From a virus, in IMG/VR virus record IMGVR_UViG_3300027896_000201, positions 1 through 25,316 of that record: 25,316 nt of DNA. One strand, given 5' to 3'. Position 1 is the first letter of the stretch, and every line of letters begins with the position of its first letter. Positions 1 to 7,307 of the stretch are shown here, one piece after another. The notes beneath the pieces are model-generated. The model was not told where the DNA came from. It saw nothing but the letters and a program-made list of their open reading frames with translations, and did not search any database. The position numbers were made by a program, and so were the translations under genes.

Positions 1-79
1 GACCCATCGGGATCTCAATAGTGTCATTGATGTCTTTGATCACAATGACATCCTGCTTCTTGTTTGTTTTTGTTTTCAT
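1..79 (-). CDS. Start of an unidentified gene, cut by the window edge
   Basis: Only the first 26 codons lie in the window; the protein begins MKTKTNKKQDVIVIKD and runs off the left edge. The ATG at 79 sits 2 bases after the stop of the preceding gene, and GGAGG, which is part of that gene's last codons, lies just upstream and could serve as ribosome-binding site. The short spacing puts it in the same transcription unit as the 95-aa gene. The visible part is a lysine-rich N-terminus followed by a beta-like stretch; no function can be assigned. Confidence 0.6.
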   Translation of the reverse strand, partial: MKTKTNKKQDVIVIKDINDTIEIPMG

Positions 80-81
80 AC

Positions 82-369
82 TTACCTCCTGCCATTATGA
101 TCCCTGACCTCAGCAAACTCAATTTCTGCCTCATGTATCAGGCATCTCATGTCTTCATCAAGTCTCTCAAATATTGCAAAGACATCATCACTGTTCTCTC
201 TTGGGATTGAGTAACAAAACTCAGGCTCAACATGAAGCCCATCCATGTCATCAAATCCCATTGTCCAGATCTGGATCTCAGTGGCTGTCCTGATAGCAAT
301 GTGGGTGCTGTTTCTTTTTAATATCTTCCCAGTTATTGAAGGGAGGATCACTTTCGCTGTTGTTTTCAT
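82..369 (-). CDS. Hypothetical 95-aa protein, first gene of the next transcription unit
   Basis: I do not recognise this protein. It has a basic N-terminal third with beta-like pattern (MKTTAKVILPSITGK), a middle with WTMGFDDMDG, and an acidic helical C-terminus (ENSDDVFAIFERLDEDMR...). A longer reading back to 444 is possible, but it would use a codon inside the promoter at 411-440, and the ATG at 369 has the A/T-rich leader typical of Bacteroidota genes. It lies after a 388-base gap downstream of the lysis genes, so it probably starts a separate operon of regulatory or early genes continuing beyond the left edge. No membrane segment or signal peptide. Confidence 0.65.
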   Translation of the reverse strand: MKTTAKVILPSITGKILKRNSTHIAIRTATEIQIWTMGFDDMDGLHVEPEFCYSIPRENSDDVFAIFERLDEDMRCLIHEAEIEFAEVRDHNGRR

Positions 370-410
370 AATTTCTGTTTTTGGTTTATAATTGGTTCTC
401 TTTGACCTGA

Positions 411-440
411 CAAATATAATAATTGTAATTGGAATAACAA
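411..440 (-). promoter_or_regulatory. Bacteroidota-type promoter (-33 TTG, N19, -7 TATATTTG)
   Basis: On the minus strand TTG (438-440) is followed after exactly 19 bases by TATATTTG (411-418). This fits the known Bacteroidota consensus TTTG-N19/21-TAnnTTTG. Transcription would start near 404, leaving a leader of about 35 bases before the ATG at 369. It is the best promoter match I found, and it lies in the largest non-coding gap. Confidence 0.6.
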
Positions 441-686
441 TCACCTCAACCCATTTATTTTATATGTATATAGCAAGATCATTGATACTCAGGCAGATAC
501 AGACCCTTATGAACAACATATGAACACATCTACATATGTGCCCCGAATAAACCTTGTAACTTATTGGGTATCAGCGAGAAGAGAGTTCTCCCCCTCAGAT
601 ATGGTGTAATACCAGTAATAAATGTAATTGTCTTAAATCGCTTAGAAATGGCCTTAAATTACAAATGCAGTTTTCTACATATGTCA

Positions 687-715
687 AGAGCTGCCCCGAT
701 TAACAGAGCAGCTCT
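687..715 (-). terminator. Hairpin downstream of the lysis genes, possible terminator
   Basis: AGAGCTGC and GCAGCTCT form a perfect 8-bp stem with a 13-base loop, about 40 bases after the stop codon of the last lysis gene. There is no U-run on either side, so it is not a classical intrinsic terminator. It could be an RNA 3' end stabiliser or a weak terminator. Its position between two transcription units is the main argument. Confidence 0.4.
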
Positions 716-757
716 CTCCATGAAAAAAGCATGATTGACCCTTCACCAACCAGCTTT

Positions 758-1294
758 TTACTTTATAAATGTCTTGATAATTCCTATCACATTAAACTTC
801 TTGAAGAGATAAAATCCTATGCCAAGGATCAGGACAATGACAATCCAGAGAGAATATTTATAGATCTTAGGAATGTACTTGACCTCCTTTGGAGTCTCAG
901 TGACTTTCTCATATTCACTCTTCCAGTGATATGCTTCCATGATTGCCTTGCTGAGCTTAGTCAATATGGTTGTATCTTTCTGGGTCAGCTTCAGCTGGAG
1001 ATAGCTGTCAGCAATCCATGCCTCAGCTGAGGCAAGAGGAGTATCCTGCCTGAGTGTATCAAAGGAGAAGAGCTTCCCCTCCTCTGGGATCTTGACAAAA
1101 ACTGAATCATGCTTTGTCTCACCTTGGATCTTGACATAAATTGTGGTATCCCTGTATATGATGGAATCCTTCACCTGAGTAATCCTGAGGGTATCCCTTG
1201 AAGGAGGGAACTTCTCAAGGCACTTCTTATAGGTCACACATCCAGAGTGTCCCAGAAGGGCTAAGAATAGGCTTAAATAAAGGATTGCTTTCAT
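758..1294 (-). CDS. Lipoprotein with C-terminal membrane anchor, u-spanin-like
   Basis: A 178-aa protein with a lipoprotein-like signal (hydrophobic residues 3-15, then HSGC with C19), a beta-rich periplasmic part with repeated short strands (DSIIYRDTTIYVKIQ, HDSVFVKI), a helical part, and one strong transmembrane segment near residues 149-165 followed by basic residues. Phage T1 unimolecular spanins have an outer-membrane lipid at the N-terminus, a periplasmic part, and a C-terminal inner-membrane anchor; this protein has the same order and follows amidase and holin. The likely role is fusing inner and outer membranes at the end of lysis. The start at 1294 overlaps the preceding stop as ATGA, which favours it over an upstream codon at 1390. 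Odd: histidine at position -3 of the lipobox is atypical. The role is inferred from architecture and context. Confidence 0.72.
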   Translation of the reverse strand: MKAILYLSLFLALLGHSGCVTYKKCLEKFPPSRDTLRITQVKDSIIYRDTTIYVKIQGETKHDSVFVKIPEEGKLFSFDTLRQDTPLASAEAWIADSYLQLKLTQKDTTILTKLSKAIMEAYHWKSEYEKVTETPKEVKYIPKIYKYSLWIVIVLILGIGFYLFKKFNVIGIIKTFIK

Positions 1295-1902
1295 GGGGTC
1301 TTCTTCTGGATAATTACTGTATCCTGATCTGAGATGAAGGTTGTATATCTCCCTCCCTTCCCTGTCAGGGCAAAGGCAGGGGATGTCCATGTGATCATCT
1401 TCCTCTTGAAGTATGTGCTGTCCTCATATACATTGCGGAGATTCGGGAACTGAGCCTCAGGGAAGATGGACTCATCAAAGATAGCCTTGTCCACATTCTC
1501 AAGATTAAAGGCTGTGAGCTTGTCTGCAAAATTATAGGCATCCTTCATCTGCTCAGCCTGAGCTGTCAGAAGGGATGGATCTACTGTAAAGACTGGCCTG
1601 ATTGTATCCAGCAGGGTCACAGTAAATGCTATCTGCCTGAAGTTCCCTGATGCATCAGTTGCCTTCACAGTCACAGTGGCAGTCTTCGCTGCAGCTGTAA
1701 GCATGAAGCCTGCAGCTGGGGTCTGGGTCAGGGATGAGATCTCACAGTTATCTGTGGCTGCTATTTTCAGCAGATAATTTGGCAGGGGAGCTTGGCATCC
1801 AGCCCCAGCATAAATCTTCTGGGGAGGGATATTCTGGCTCAATAGGCAGCTTCCACATCCTGACAGGAAGAGAGCTGACAGAAGGATCAATATCTTTTTC
1901 AT
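1291..1902 (-). CDS. HYR/Ig-like outer-membrane lipoprotein in the lysis cassette
   Basis: A 203-aa protein with a textbook lipobox (LSGC, lipidated C16 after MKKILILLSALF). Residues about 25-105 resemble a hyalin-repeat (HYR)/Ig-like domain: paired cysteines (C36, C53), then a strand pattern ending in VTVKATDASGN and 'TVTLLDTIRPVF'. The C-terminal half is a mixed helical/beta region with no family I recognise. It lies between holin and the u-spanin-like gene, overlaps the latter by 4 bases (ATGA), and so is probably co-translated. A role as partner in outer-membrane disruption or as a surface protein blocking superinfection are both possible; the sequence does not decide. Confidence 0.75.
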   Translation of the reverse strand: MKKILILLSALFLSGCGSCLLSQNIPPQKIYAGAGCQAPLPNYLLKIAATDNCEISSLTQTPAAGFMLTAAAKTATVTVKATDASGNFRQIAFTVTLLDTIRPVFTVDPSLLTAQAEQMKDAYNFADKLTAFNLENVDKAIFDESIFPEAQFPNLRNVYEDSTYFKRKMITWTSPAFALTGKGGRYTTFISDQDTVIIQKKTP

Positions 1903-1905
1903 GGC

Positions 1906-2154
1906 TTACTTCCCTTGAGTGTCAATAACCTTGGGAGGCTCTAAGGCAAGAAGCTGATCCTGTGAATTTGTGAAGAGATTCTTCAGCAGATACGCAATGA
2001 AGGCCAGCACAGCAGGAAGCACAATTGACTTCATGGTCAAAGCTCCCCCAGCACTAATAATGTCATAGACTCCACTCAGAACCGCTGTGACTACAGCCAC
2101 AACGAGACCCTTGAGAAAGTCTTTCCAGTTGATTGATAAAAATGTACTTTTCAT
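1906..2154 (-). CDS. Holin, two transmembrane segments
   Basis: An 82-aa protein with two hydrophobic segments (about residues 15-37 and 41-60) separated by a short turn, an N-terminal 'INWKDFLKGL' and a polar C-terminal tail of about 20 residues. The motif around WKDFLKGLVVAVVTAVL and the ending YLLKNLFTNS match the small holins common in Bacteroidota phages. It would make the inner-membrane lesion that releases the signal-less amidase encoded immediately before it. It starts 10 bases after the amidase stop. Confidence 0.83.
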   Translation of the reverse strand: MKSTFLSINWKDFLKGLVVAVVTAVLSGVYDIISAGGALTMKSIVLPAVLAFIAYLLKNLFTNSQDQLLALEPPKVIDTQGK

Positions 2155-2164
2155 GATTCTTTAT

Positions 2165-2617
2165 TTAAGGTTTATTGAATGATCTCATCTGGTCTTTTGT
2201 AAAGCCAGCACAGAATGGCCTGTTCACTGGATCAAAATCTGAATGCTGATAAACAGTGATCCCATTATATTGAGATCTCAGCATGGCAAGAAGCTTCATG
2301 AGTGAAGAGATCTGGGCTGGGGTGAATGTGGCTGACTTGCCTATCAAACAAATCTGGACACAATTATTCTTCCCCAGAGTGGCAGCTGCAGTCTCGTCAA
2401 ACTCAAACTGATCATCATCATCCAATGCCCTGCCTGTCTCCACAGATCCATCAAAATACTCATGATGCTTTTTAGCAGTGAGTTGCCCATTGAGAATGAC
2501 ATAGTGATATCCAATGTGAATACCATCCTGATTCTTGAATCCTTTCTCTGCGTGCCATGTATCAATCATGGCAGCATTGCCAAAGGGACTATCTGAGCAA
2601 TGAAGAATAACATCCAT
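2165..2617 (-). CDS. Endolysin, zinc N-acetylmuramoyl-L-alanine amidase (Amidase_2, T7 lysozyme type)
   Basis: The 150-aa protein has the full Amidase_2 core: ILHCSDSPFG near the start (H6), IGYHYVI (Y37), a GRALDDDD stretch, ICLIG (like VCLVG in T7 lysozyme), FTPAQISSL, and QHSDFDP...CAGF at the end. H6, H125 and C136 are the expected zinc ligands. The basic residue usually found two positions before the cysteine is proline here, with an arginine one further away. It cleaves the amide bond between muramic acid and L-alanine in peptidoglycan. There is no signal peptide, so export relies on the holin downstream. Its ATG follows directly after the stop codon of the preceding gene. Confidence 0.93.
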   Translation of the reverse strand: MDVILHCSDSPFGNAAMIDTWHAEKGFKNQDGIHIGYHYVILNGQLTAKKHHEYFDGSVETGRALDDDDQFEFDETAAATLGKNNCVQICLIGKSATFTPAQISSLMKLLAMLRSQYNGITVYQHSDFDPVNRPFCAGFTKDQMRSFNKP

Positions 2618-3028
2618 CTACCTATGTATATGTATTGTCACTGTCTTTGTATCAGAAGGACATCCTGCTTTATTTAGAGTAACAGTATATGTAACAATAG
2701 CCTCCTGTACACTTGTTTTCAGCTTAAAGGTAGCATATATGTGGGGGGCATCAGTTGCATTAACCTGATAGGGCGAAGTTTGCCCTGCAGTCTGTATGGC
2801 ACGCAATAGATAAATTGATGGAGATGAAACATCAATATTTGCGTTTGTCCAGTTGTGAAGCATGGGCAAGGTAATACTGGCCGCAACCTCTGTTAATTCC
2901 TCGTAAGGCGAAGAGAATGGGACTGCTGATACATCAAAAATAGGACACAATGTATCCCCTCTTGGAGAAGGATTAGGTGGAGACTGAGCAATCATAATTG
3001 CTGACATTGAGATCAGTGCTAAAGTCAT
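2618..3028 (-). CDS. Exported beta-rich protein, real start probably upstream
   Basis: As written the protein is 136 aa and begins MTLALISMSAIMIAQS, a signal-peptide core with cleavage after AQ but no basic N-terminus. An ATG at 3044 followed by A8 would supply MKKIL in front if the tract had seven A. The mature part is beta-rich with an Ig-like ending (TYTVTLNKAGCPSDTKTVTIHIHR) and two cysteines (C28, C123). I recognise no family. It lies between tail spike and endolysin and ends directly against the amidase start, so it is co-transcribed with the lysis genes. It may act in the periplasm or at the cell surface; the function is unknown. Confidence 0.65.
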   Translation of the reverse strand: MTLALISMSAIMIAQSPPNPSPRGDTLCPIFDVSAVPFSSPYEELTEVAASITLPMLHNWTNANIDVSSPSIYLLRAIQTAGQTSPYQVNATDAPHIYATFKLKTSVQEAIVTYTVTLNKAGCPSDTKTVTIHIHR

Positions 3029-3065
3029 TAAAATTTTTTTTCATTTTTTCATTTTTAAATTAATA

Positions 3066-5402
3066 CTAAAGATATTTAAAGTTATTAAGAGCCTCATCAA
3101 TAGTGACAAAATCAATCCCTTGGGCAATAGCATAAGCAACTACCTCACTCCAGCCTGCTGCCTTAGGGGCAGTGTATGCGTGCATAGTGAATACAAGATA
3201 TCTATCTTGGGCAATTGCTATGTCTATTTGAGCCTTAGCTGCAGCCACTCCTTCAGGGGTTGTCATGTCATAGCCATAGGAATAGGCAATATCTCCCAGG
3301 ATGATCTGCCAGTCATAAAAATTCATAGCAGCTGGATTCGTTCCTTCAGTTGCTGCAATGATATGCCCATTGTAAGATCTATAGTACTGCCTTGCCAGAT
3401 CCCTCAGGTCAACTGCATTCCTGTTAACTCCATGAGGAATGAGAGTCTTGCAAGTTATGCCATAGCTTTCAATCAGATCCTGAGTAAGTATGAGCTTAGC
3501 CTCAATCTGAGCCTTTGTCATTAAAGTCCAGTTCTCGTTCACCCCATGATTACAAATCTCCCATCCAGCTGCAAGAAGCCTCTGAACCTGTACCCATGAT
3601 AAGTAAGTACCTGAAGTCCCTACATCCAGAGGCAAAATGGCATTCACCCCAACAAGCCCAAGAGCATCCATGAGAGGCTTCCATCCAGTAAAGCAATCAG
3701 CAAGGCTATCATCATACCTGAGAGTCATCATAGGTTTGCTTGATTTTTTCTCTCCTATCTTCAGATATCCATCAGAGTCATAAGTGACAGCCCCGTATTC
3801 ATCAAGCACAGCAGCAATGATGTCACCAGTGAAATTGAATATTTTCTTCTGATTAATACCTGACTTGTCAATAGTGTAAAGGAATATTGACTGGAGAGAT
3901 GTTCTGCTTTCCTCCTCAATGGAATTATCATCCATCTCAACAAAGAGTTTCCCTTTATAACCTACATTCAGCATATTAATGAGACTCCTTTGATTGAGCT
4001 CCCTGATATAAAAATCCTTAGTATTTGAAGAATCATAATCTTTTAATTTTGTAGCAGTCCCATTAAGAGTGAGGCTCAGGTTTATGATTGATGCCTCTGT
4101 GATTGTTGTGTCATATTTTGTCTCAAAGATAAGAGAGTTACTGTTATGCATCAAGGTAATCCCTATCTCATTAAAAGCATAGGCATTGGCATAAACAAAG
4201 TCATAGGCTGTGTAAAACAAATTTGTCCTCCATGTGACTGTGGCTGTTATTCCATTAACTGTGACAGATGCTGTGCCTGAAGTTCCAGACAAGGCAATTA
4301 CTGCTCTCTTGTCAGCCCTTGCAATACTCTTCCAGATTGTTGCATTTGATCTGTCAAAGAATGCATCTGTGAATCTGATTTTGCTATCTGTTAAATTATG
4401 GTTTAGTAGATTCGCTGCAGGAGTTGCCACTTCCCCGTAAACAGTAGCTGATGCAATTTGCAAAGTCCTTAATATTTTACTGCCAGCATAGCTATTGCAA
4501 ATTATTATAGGTTCAGCTGATTTGTCTATATGAGTGTAAACTGAGCAACCATGATCCAGCAACCAAGAGGAGGCAGATCCATATGATCTCTCAAAAGTCA
4601 TGGCTGCCATTGCGTTGAAGTGCTGGGCATTCCCAGAAACATCAGTGCCATCATAGATGAGGGGCTGATGGATCTGGAGATCTGTTAAATAAGAATCATC
4701 TCTGCACTGAGCAAGAGACTTGATGGCTGAGAACTTCTTGAAGTTGAGAGAAGCTATATGGTCTGAGTAGCAGGGCCTAAAATAAATCTCATTATCATCA
4801 TTATTAAAAGTCCAAGACGAAATATCAAGATCTACTATGCTTGTGCCAAGAATTGAATCATCTGATGATTTATAAAAGTCACAACTGATAGTCTTGGCTA
4901 TCCCATCAATCCTGAGGAAAAGTTCAAAATATCCCTGCCCCCTGAAAGTTGCATTGAATAAAGTGGGATATGTAATATTCAGATAAGATTTGTTTGTGCC
5001 ATCTCCAGCACTAAAATGAAGAATTCCATTGAAGATATTGAACTGGACACCCCTGCTTGTTGAGTTGATTGTTGATTGCCCAAACTCAAATAGACCTTTC
5101 TCTGCCCCTGATTCACTGGCATCAGAGACAAGTCTATATTTACAATAAATAGTGTATGTGCCTCCATCAAAAAGTCTCTCAGATGCCCTTGTCTTGTCTC
5201 CAGCAAAATAACCAACCCCATTCCCCAGCCATTCAGGAGTCAGGATTGTATTTACAGACCCATAATCATCCACTAAGGAGAGTCCTGATCTTGATCTTAT
5301 CATCATAGAGAGATCTGGATAATAAGGCACAACTGGCACTCTTGTCTGCTGGAGCTCAAGAGTAAAAACCTTAGGATTTGTATGAGTTAATAAAAACTTC
5401 AT
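3066..5402 (-). CDS. Tail spike/fibre with C-terminal polysaccharide deacetylase-like domain
   Basis: A 778-aa adhesin. Residues about 60-220 have a LamG/concanavalin-like pattern (GYFAGDKTRASE... GTYTIYCKYRL ... GYFELFLRIDG). The middle is beta-rich with no clear family. From about residue 557 to the end the sequence resembles the carbohydrate esterase 4 (NodB) fold: MMTLRYDDSLADC (the Asp-Asp motif), EICNHGVNEN (first metal His), KTLIPHG, and LVFTMHAY near the end. The HxxxH motif is incomplete: glutamate stands where the second histidine belongs. It probably binds and de-esterifies a surface glycan during adsorption. It lies after the hub and before the lysis genes, the usual place of receptor-binding proteins. 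Activity is inferred; the domain could be a non-catalytic glycan binder. Confidence 0.75.
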   Translation of the reverse strand: MKFLLTHTNPKVFTLELQQTRVPVVPYYPDLSMMIRSRSGLSLVDDYGSVNTILTPEWLGNGVGYFAGDKTRASERLFDGGTYTIYCKYRLVSDASESGAEKGLFEFGQSTINSTSRGVQFNIFNGILHFSAGDGTNKSYLNITYPTLFNATFRGQGYFELFLRIDGIAKTISCDFYKSSDDSILGTSIVDLDISSWTFNNDDNEIYFRPCYSDHIASLNFKKFSAIKSLAQCRDDSYLTDLQIHQPLIYDGTDVSGNAQHFNAMAAMTFERSYGSASSWLLDHGCSVYTHIDKSAEPIIICNSYAGSKILRTLQIASATVYGEVATPAANLLNHNLTDSKIRFTDAFFDRSNATIWKSIARADKRAVIALSGTSGTASVTVNGITATVTWRTNLFYTAYDFVYANAYAFNEIGITLMHNSNSLIFETKYDTTITEASIINLSLTLNGTATKLKDYDSSNTKDFYIRELNQRSLINMLNVGYKGKLFVEMDDNSIEEESRTSLQSIFLYTIDKSGINQKKIFNFTGDIIAAVLDEYGAVTYDSDGYLKIGEKKSSKPMMTLRYDDSLADCFTGWKPLMDALGLVGVNAILPLDVGTSGTYLSWVQVQRLLAAGWEICNHGVNENWTLMTKAQIEAKLILTQDLIESYGITCKTLIPHGVNRNAVDLRDLARQYYRSYNGHIIAATEGTNPAAMNFYDWQIILGDIAYSYGYDMTTPEGVAAAKAQIDIAIAQDRYLVFTMHAYTAPKAAGWSEVVAYAIAQGIDFVTIDEALNNFKYL

Positions 5403-5412
5403 GGCTTTAAAA

Positions 5413-5757
5413 TTATGTGATTTGTCCAGTGATGTTAATTACTCCCTTTAGGATTGTCATAATAGCCCCAGTATTATCAATAACTTGAAGGTCATGCAGA
5501 AAAGTTCCTAAGACATTCAAGGGATCTGCCTTAATGATGAGGATATCTTCATCAATTGTGATGGCAGGGGTATCCCCTTCAGTTGAGAAGCTTGCTATGG
5601 TTGTAACTTCATCCAGAGTCTTGATTGTCATGTCAAGCCTCATGCTTGTCATATCATATGCAGACCCATTCAGATCCACAGAAAAGGCAATATCTATGTC
5701 ATCCCCAGCAGTCAAATTTATTGTTGCTGTATCATTTTCAATGTTGTAAACTTCCAT
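5413..5757 (-). CDS. Small beta-rich tail-associated protein (114 aa)
   Basis: The protein is almost entirely beta-like and acidic (NLTAGDDIDIAFSVDLNG..., then DMTIKT and ITIDEDILIIKAD). This resembles the small domains that begin baseplate upper proteins and fibre-attachment proteins in other siphoviruses (BppU N-terminal type), but similarity by eye is weak. It sits directly before the spike with a 10-base gap, and its ATG has a clear A/T-rich leader (TTTTTATAG reversed). The likely role is an adaptor or chaperone for the spike. No signal peptide or membrane segment. Confidence 0.7.
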   Translation of the reverse strand: MEVYNIENDTATINLTAGDDIDIAFSVDLNGSAYDMTSMRLDMTIKTLDEVTTIASFSTEGDTPAITIDEDILIIKADPLNVLGTFLHDLQVIDNTGAIMTILKGVINITGQIT

Positions 5758-5768
5758 AATTTTAATTT

Positions 5769-7280
5769 TTATAGTCCATACTTTGCCTTCAGATAATTAT
5801 AAATCAATGCTTCATCCCCAGCAGAATCAGCAAGTTTTCTGGAGACTATCTCCTTGACTTCAATATTGCTAAATGTAGAGGCATAGTTTCCTTGCACTCC
5901 AATGGTAAGACCTCCTGCATTGTTTGCTCCAAAATTCCCTGTTATCGGTGTTCCTGCGTTTACTATAAGTTTAGATGAAGCACCATTGAAAAGAATCCTG
6001 ACAATGCTCCAAGTATTTACGACAAGATCAGCATTCTCAGCCCCAATAGTGCCAGCATATCCCCTGATTCTTGGAGTCGTGGCACTCTGATAGAGTCTAT
6101 TTGTATTGATTGAAGTACCATCAATAATTGTGTCATTTAATGTCCAAGTCACTTGCCTCATCACCATGTAGATAAAGTGTGGCTGATTAAGTGTAAGCAC
6201 TGGGGTTGTCATATAGTTATCTACTCCATCAAATAATCCTGCAACTGGCCTGAAGGATAAAGTCCCTTGAGCTAAATGATTCCCAAGCACTCTCTTAACC
6301 TTATTATTAGAATCCAATGCGTAAACATCAGCAGCAGCAAAAATATCCCCTATTCCGCAACCTGTAAAAAAGTGATTTGTTTGAGTTGCTGTTATCTCAT
6401 AAACTCCATATTTAACACAATTCCCTGAAGCTTCTTCAGATCCTCTGGAGCTCTTCCCCACAAGCATATCATACCAAGCTTCATCAGCCCCTCCCCTTGT
6501 CAAGACATCATCAGCAGTGGCTGGTATGTACCATCCAAATCCATTGCCATCATTTATAACAAGGGGATGGGTAATATTGTTTGAGACTGTCTGCCCTGAG
6601 AAGGATTCAGTGGCTATCCCTCCCACAAGTCCCTTCAATTGATTTGATACTGGCTTTGTATATGAAACTGTGACTGCATCTGCATAAGCATATGCCACAG
6701 ATACTGTGAGGATCACAGTTGATCCAACCACCTCAGCCAGAGAGATTGTCTTGCCAGCCAGAGTGAAGTCAGTTGTGGCAGGAGTGGATGTCTCATCCAG
6801 TGCCTGATCCATTGTAATGACAACTTTTGTGGGTAGAAGCTGAACTATTGCAGCACTTACAAAGACTGGAGCTGTCCCATGGGTCAATTGCTCAAGCAGA
6901 CCAGATCCCTGAATAGATCCTGAGTAATTCATTGCCTGCTCAGTATCTCTGACTATTTTTATATTATTTATTGTGCCAGATCCTGTCCAGCCATCAGCAC
7001 TGTCATCAGTGGGCTTGAATTTGATTGTCGCTGGAGTTGCCCCTGCAATAGCCAGAGCCATGATCTCCTCAGCCCCAAGACCTACCCCACTCTCATCATA
7101 TCTTCCCTCAAAAGAGATCTCCCACTTTCTAAGTCCCTTGAGATGATCAGCATTGCCCCCAGAGTCCTTGGTTGTCAGGTCTGCCAGATCCTGCTCAGTT
7201 GTCAGGACAGCTCCAGTGGCATAAAGGATCTTATTTGAGTCATGATACACCGCAAAGAGTGTCCCGTTTATTGTGCTCAT
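5769..7280 (-). CDS. Third tail-tube paralog, fused to Ig-like and LamG-like domains
   Basis: A 503-aa chimera. Residues 1-130 clearly align with the two major tail proteins at 13793-14194 and 13024-13788: M.(T/K)ING/ATL at the start, EQDL.D...K(D/E)S.G.A(D/E)H..GLR, FEGRYDESG, and a final SGSIQG.G. Residues about 133-235 look like a bacterial Ig-like SwmB type domain (FVSAAIVQLLPTKVVI ... AVTVSYTKP). From about 240 to the end a LamG-like fold is likely (FDGVDNYMTTPVLTL, then strands to LKAKYGL). It lies in the adhesion region, 6 kb from the other tube genes, so the tube domain may have become an anchor displaying glycan-binding domains on or at the tip of the tail. It could instead assemble as a minor tube subunit. 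Confidence 0.75.
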   Translation of the reverse strand: MSTINGTLFAVYHDSNKILYATGAVLTTEQDLADLTTKDSGGNADHLKGLRKWEISFEGRYDESGVGLGAEEIMALAIAGATPATIKFKPTDDSADGWTGSGTINNIKIVRDTEQAMNYSGSIQGSGLLEQLTHGTAPVFVSAAIVQLLPTKVVITMDQALDETSTPATTDFTLAGKTISLAEVVGSTVILTVSVAYAYADAVTVSYTKPVSNQLKGLVGGIATESFSGQTVSNNITHPLVINDGNGFGWYIPATADDVLTRGGADEAWYDMLVGKSSRGSEEASGNCVKYGVYEITATQTNHFFTGCGIGDIFAAADVYALDSNNKVKRVLGNHLAQGTLSFRPVAGLFDGVDNYMTTPVLTLNQPHFIYMVMRQVTWTLNDTIIDGTSINTNRLYQSATTPRIRGYAGTIGAENADLVVNTWSIVRILFNGASSKLIVNAGTPITGNFGANNAGGLTIGVQGNYASTFSNIEVKEIVSRKLADSAGDEALIYNYLKAKYGL

Positions 7281-7307
7281 ATTTTTACTTCTTTTGTTCT
7301 GTTTCTA

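Larger units (their letters stand above)
370..757. other. Intergenic region between the lysis cassette and the next operon
   Basis: No convincing coding sequence on either strand. The gap holds the promoter at 411-440, two copies of the 11-mer TCTACATATGT (529-539 and 674-684), a further ACATATG at 516-522, a hairpin at 687-715, and a 14-base word at 630-643 that recurs at 23803-23816. A reading frame on the plus strand from 731 only overlaps the end of the u-spanin gene in antisense. CpG is somewhat more frequent here than in the structural genes. Confidence 0.6.

Noticed and set aside
731-1030. Plus-strand open frame of 99 codons
   Set aside because: It lies antisense to the C-terminal half of the u-spanin-like gene, has no leader signal, and the minus-strand gene has clear membrane features.
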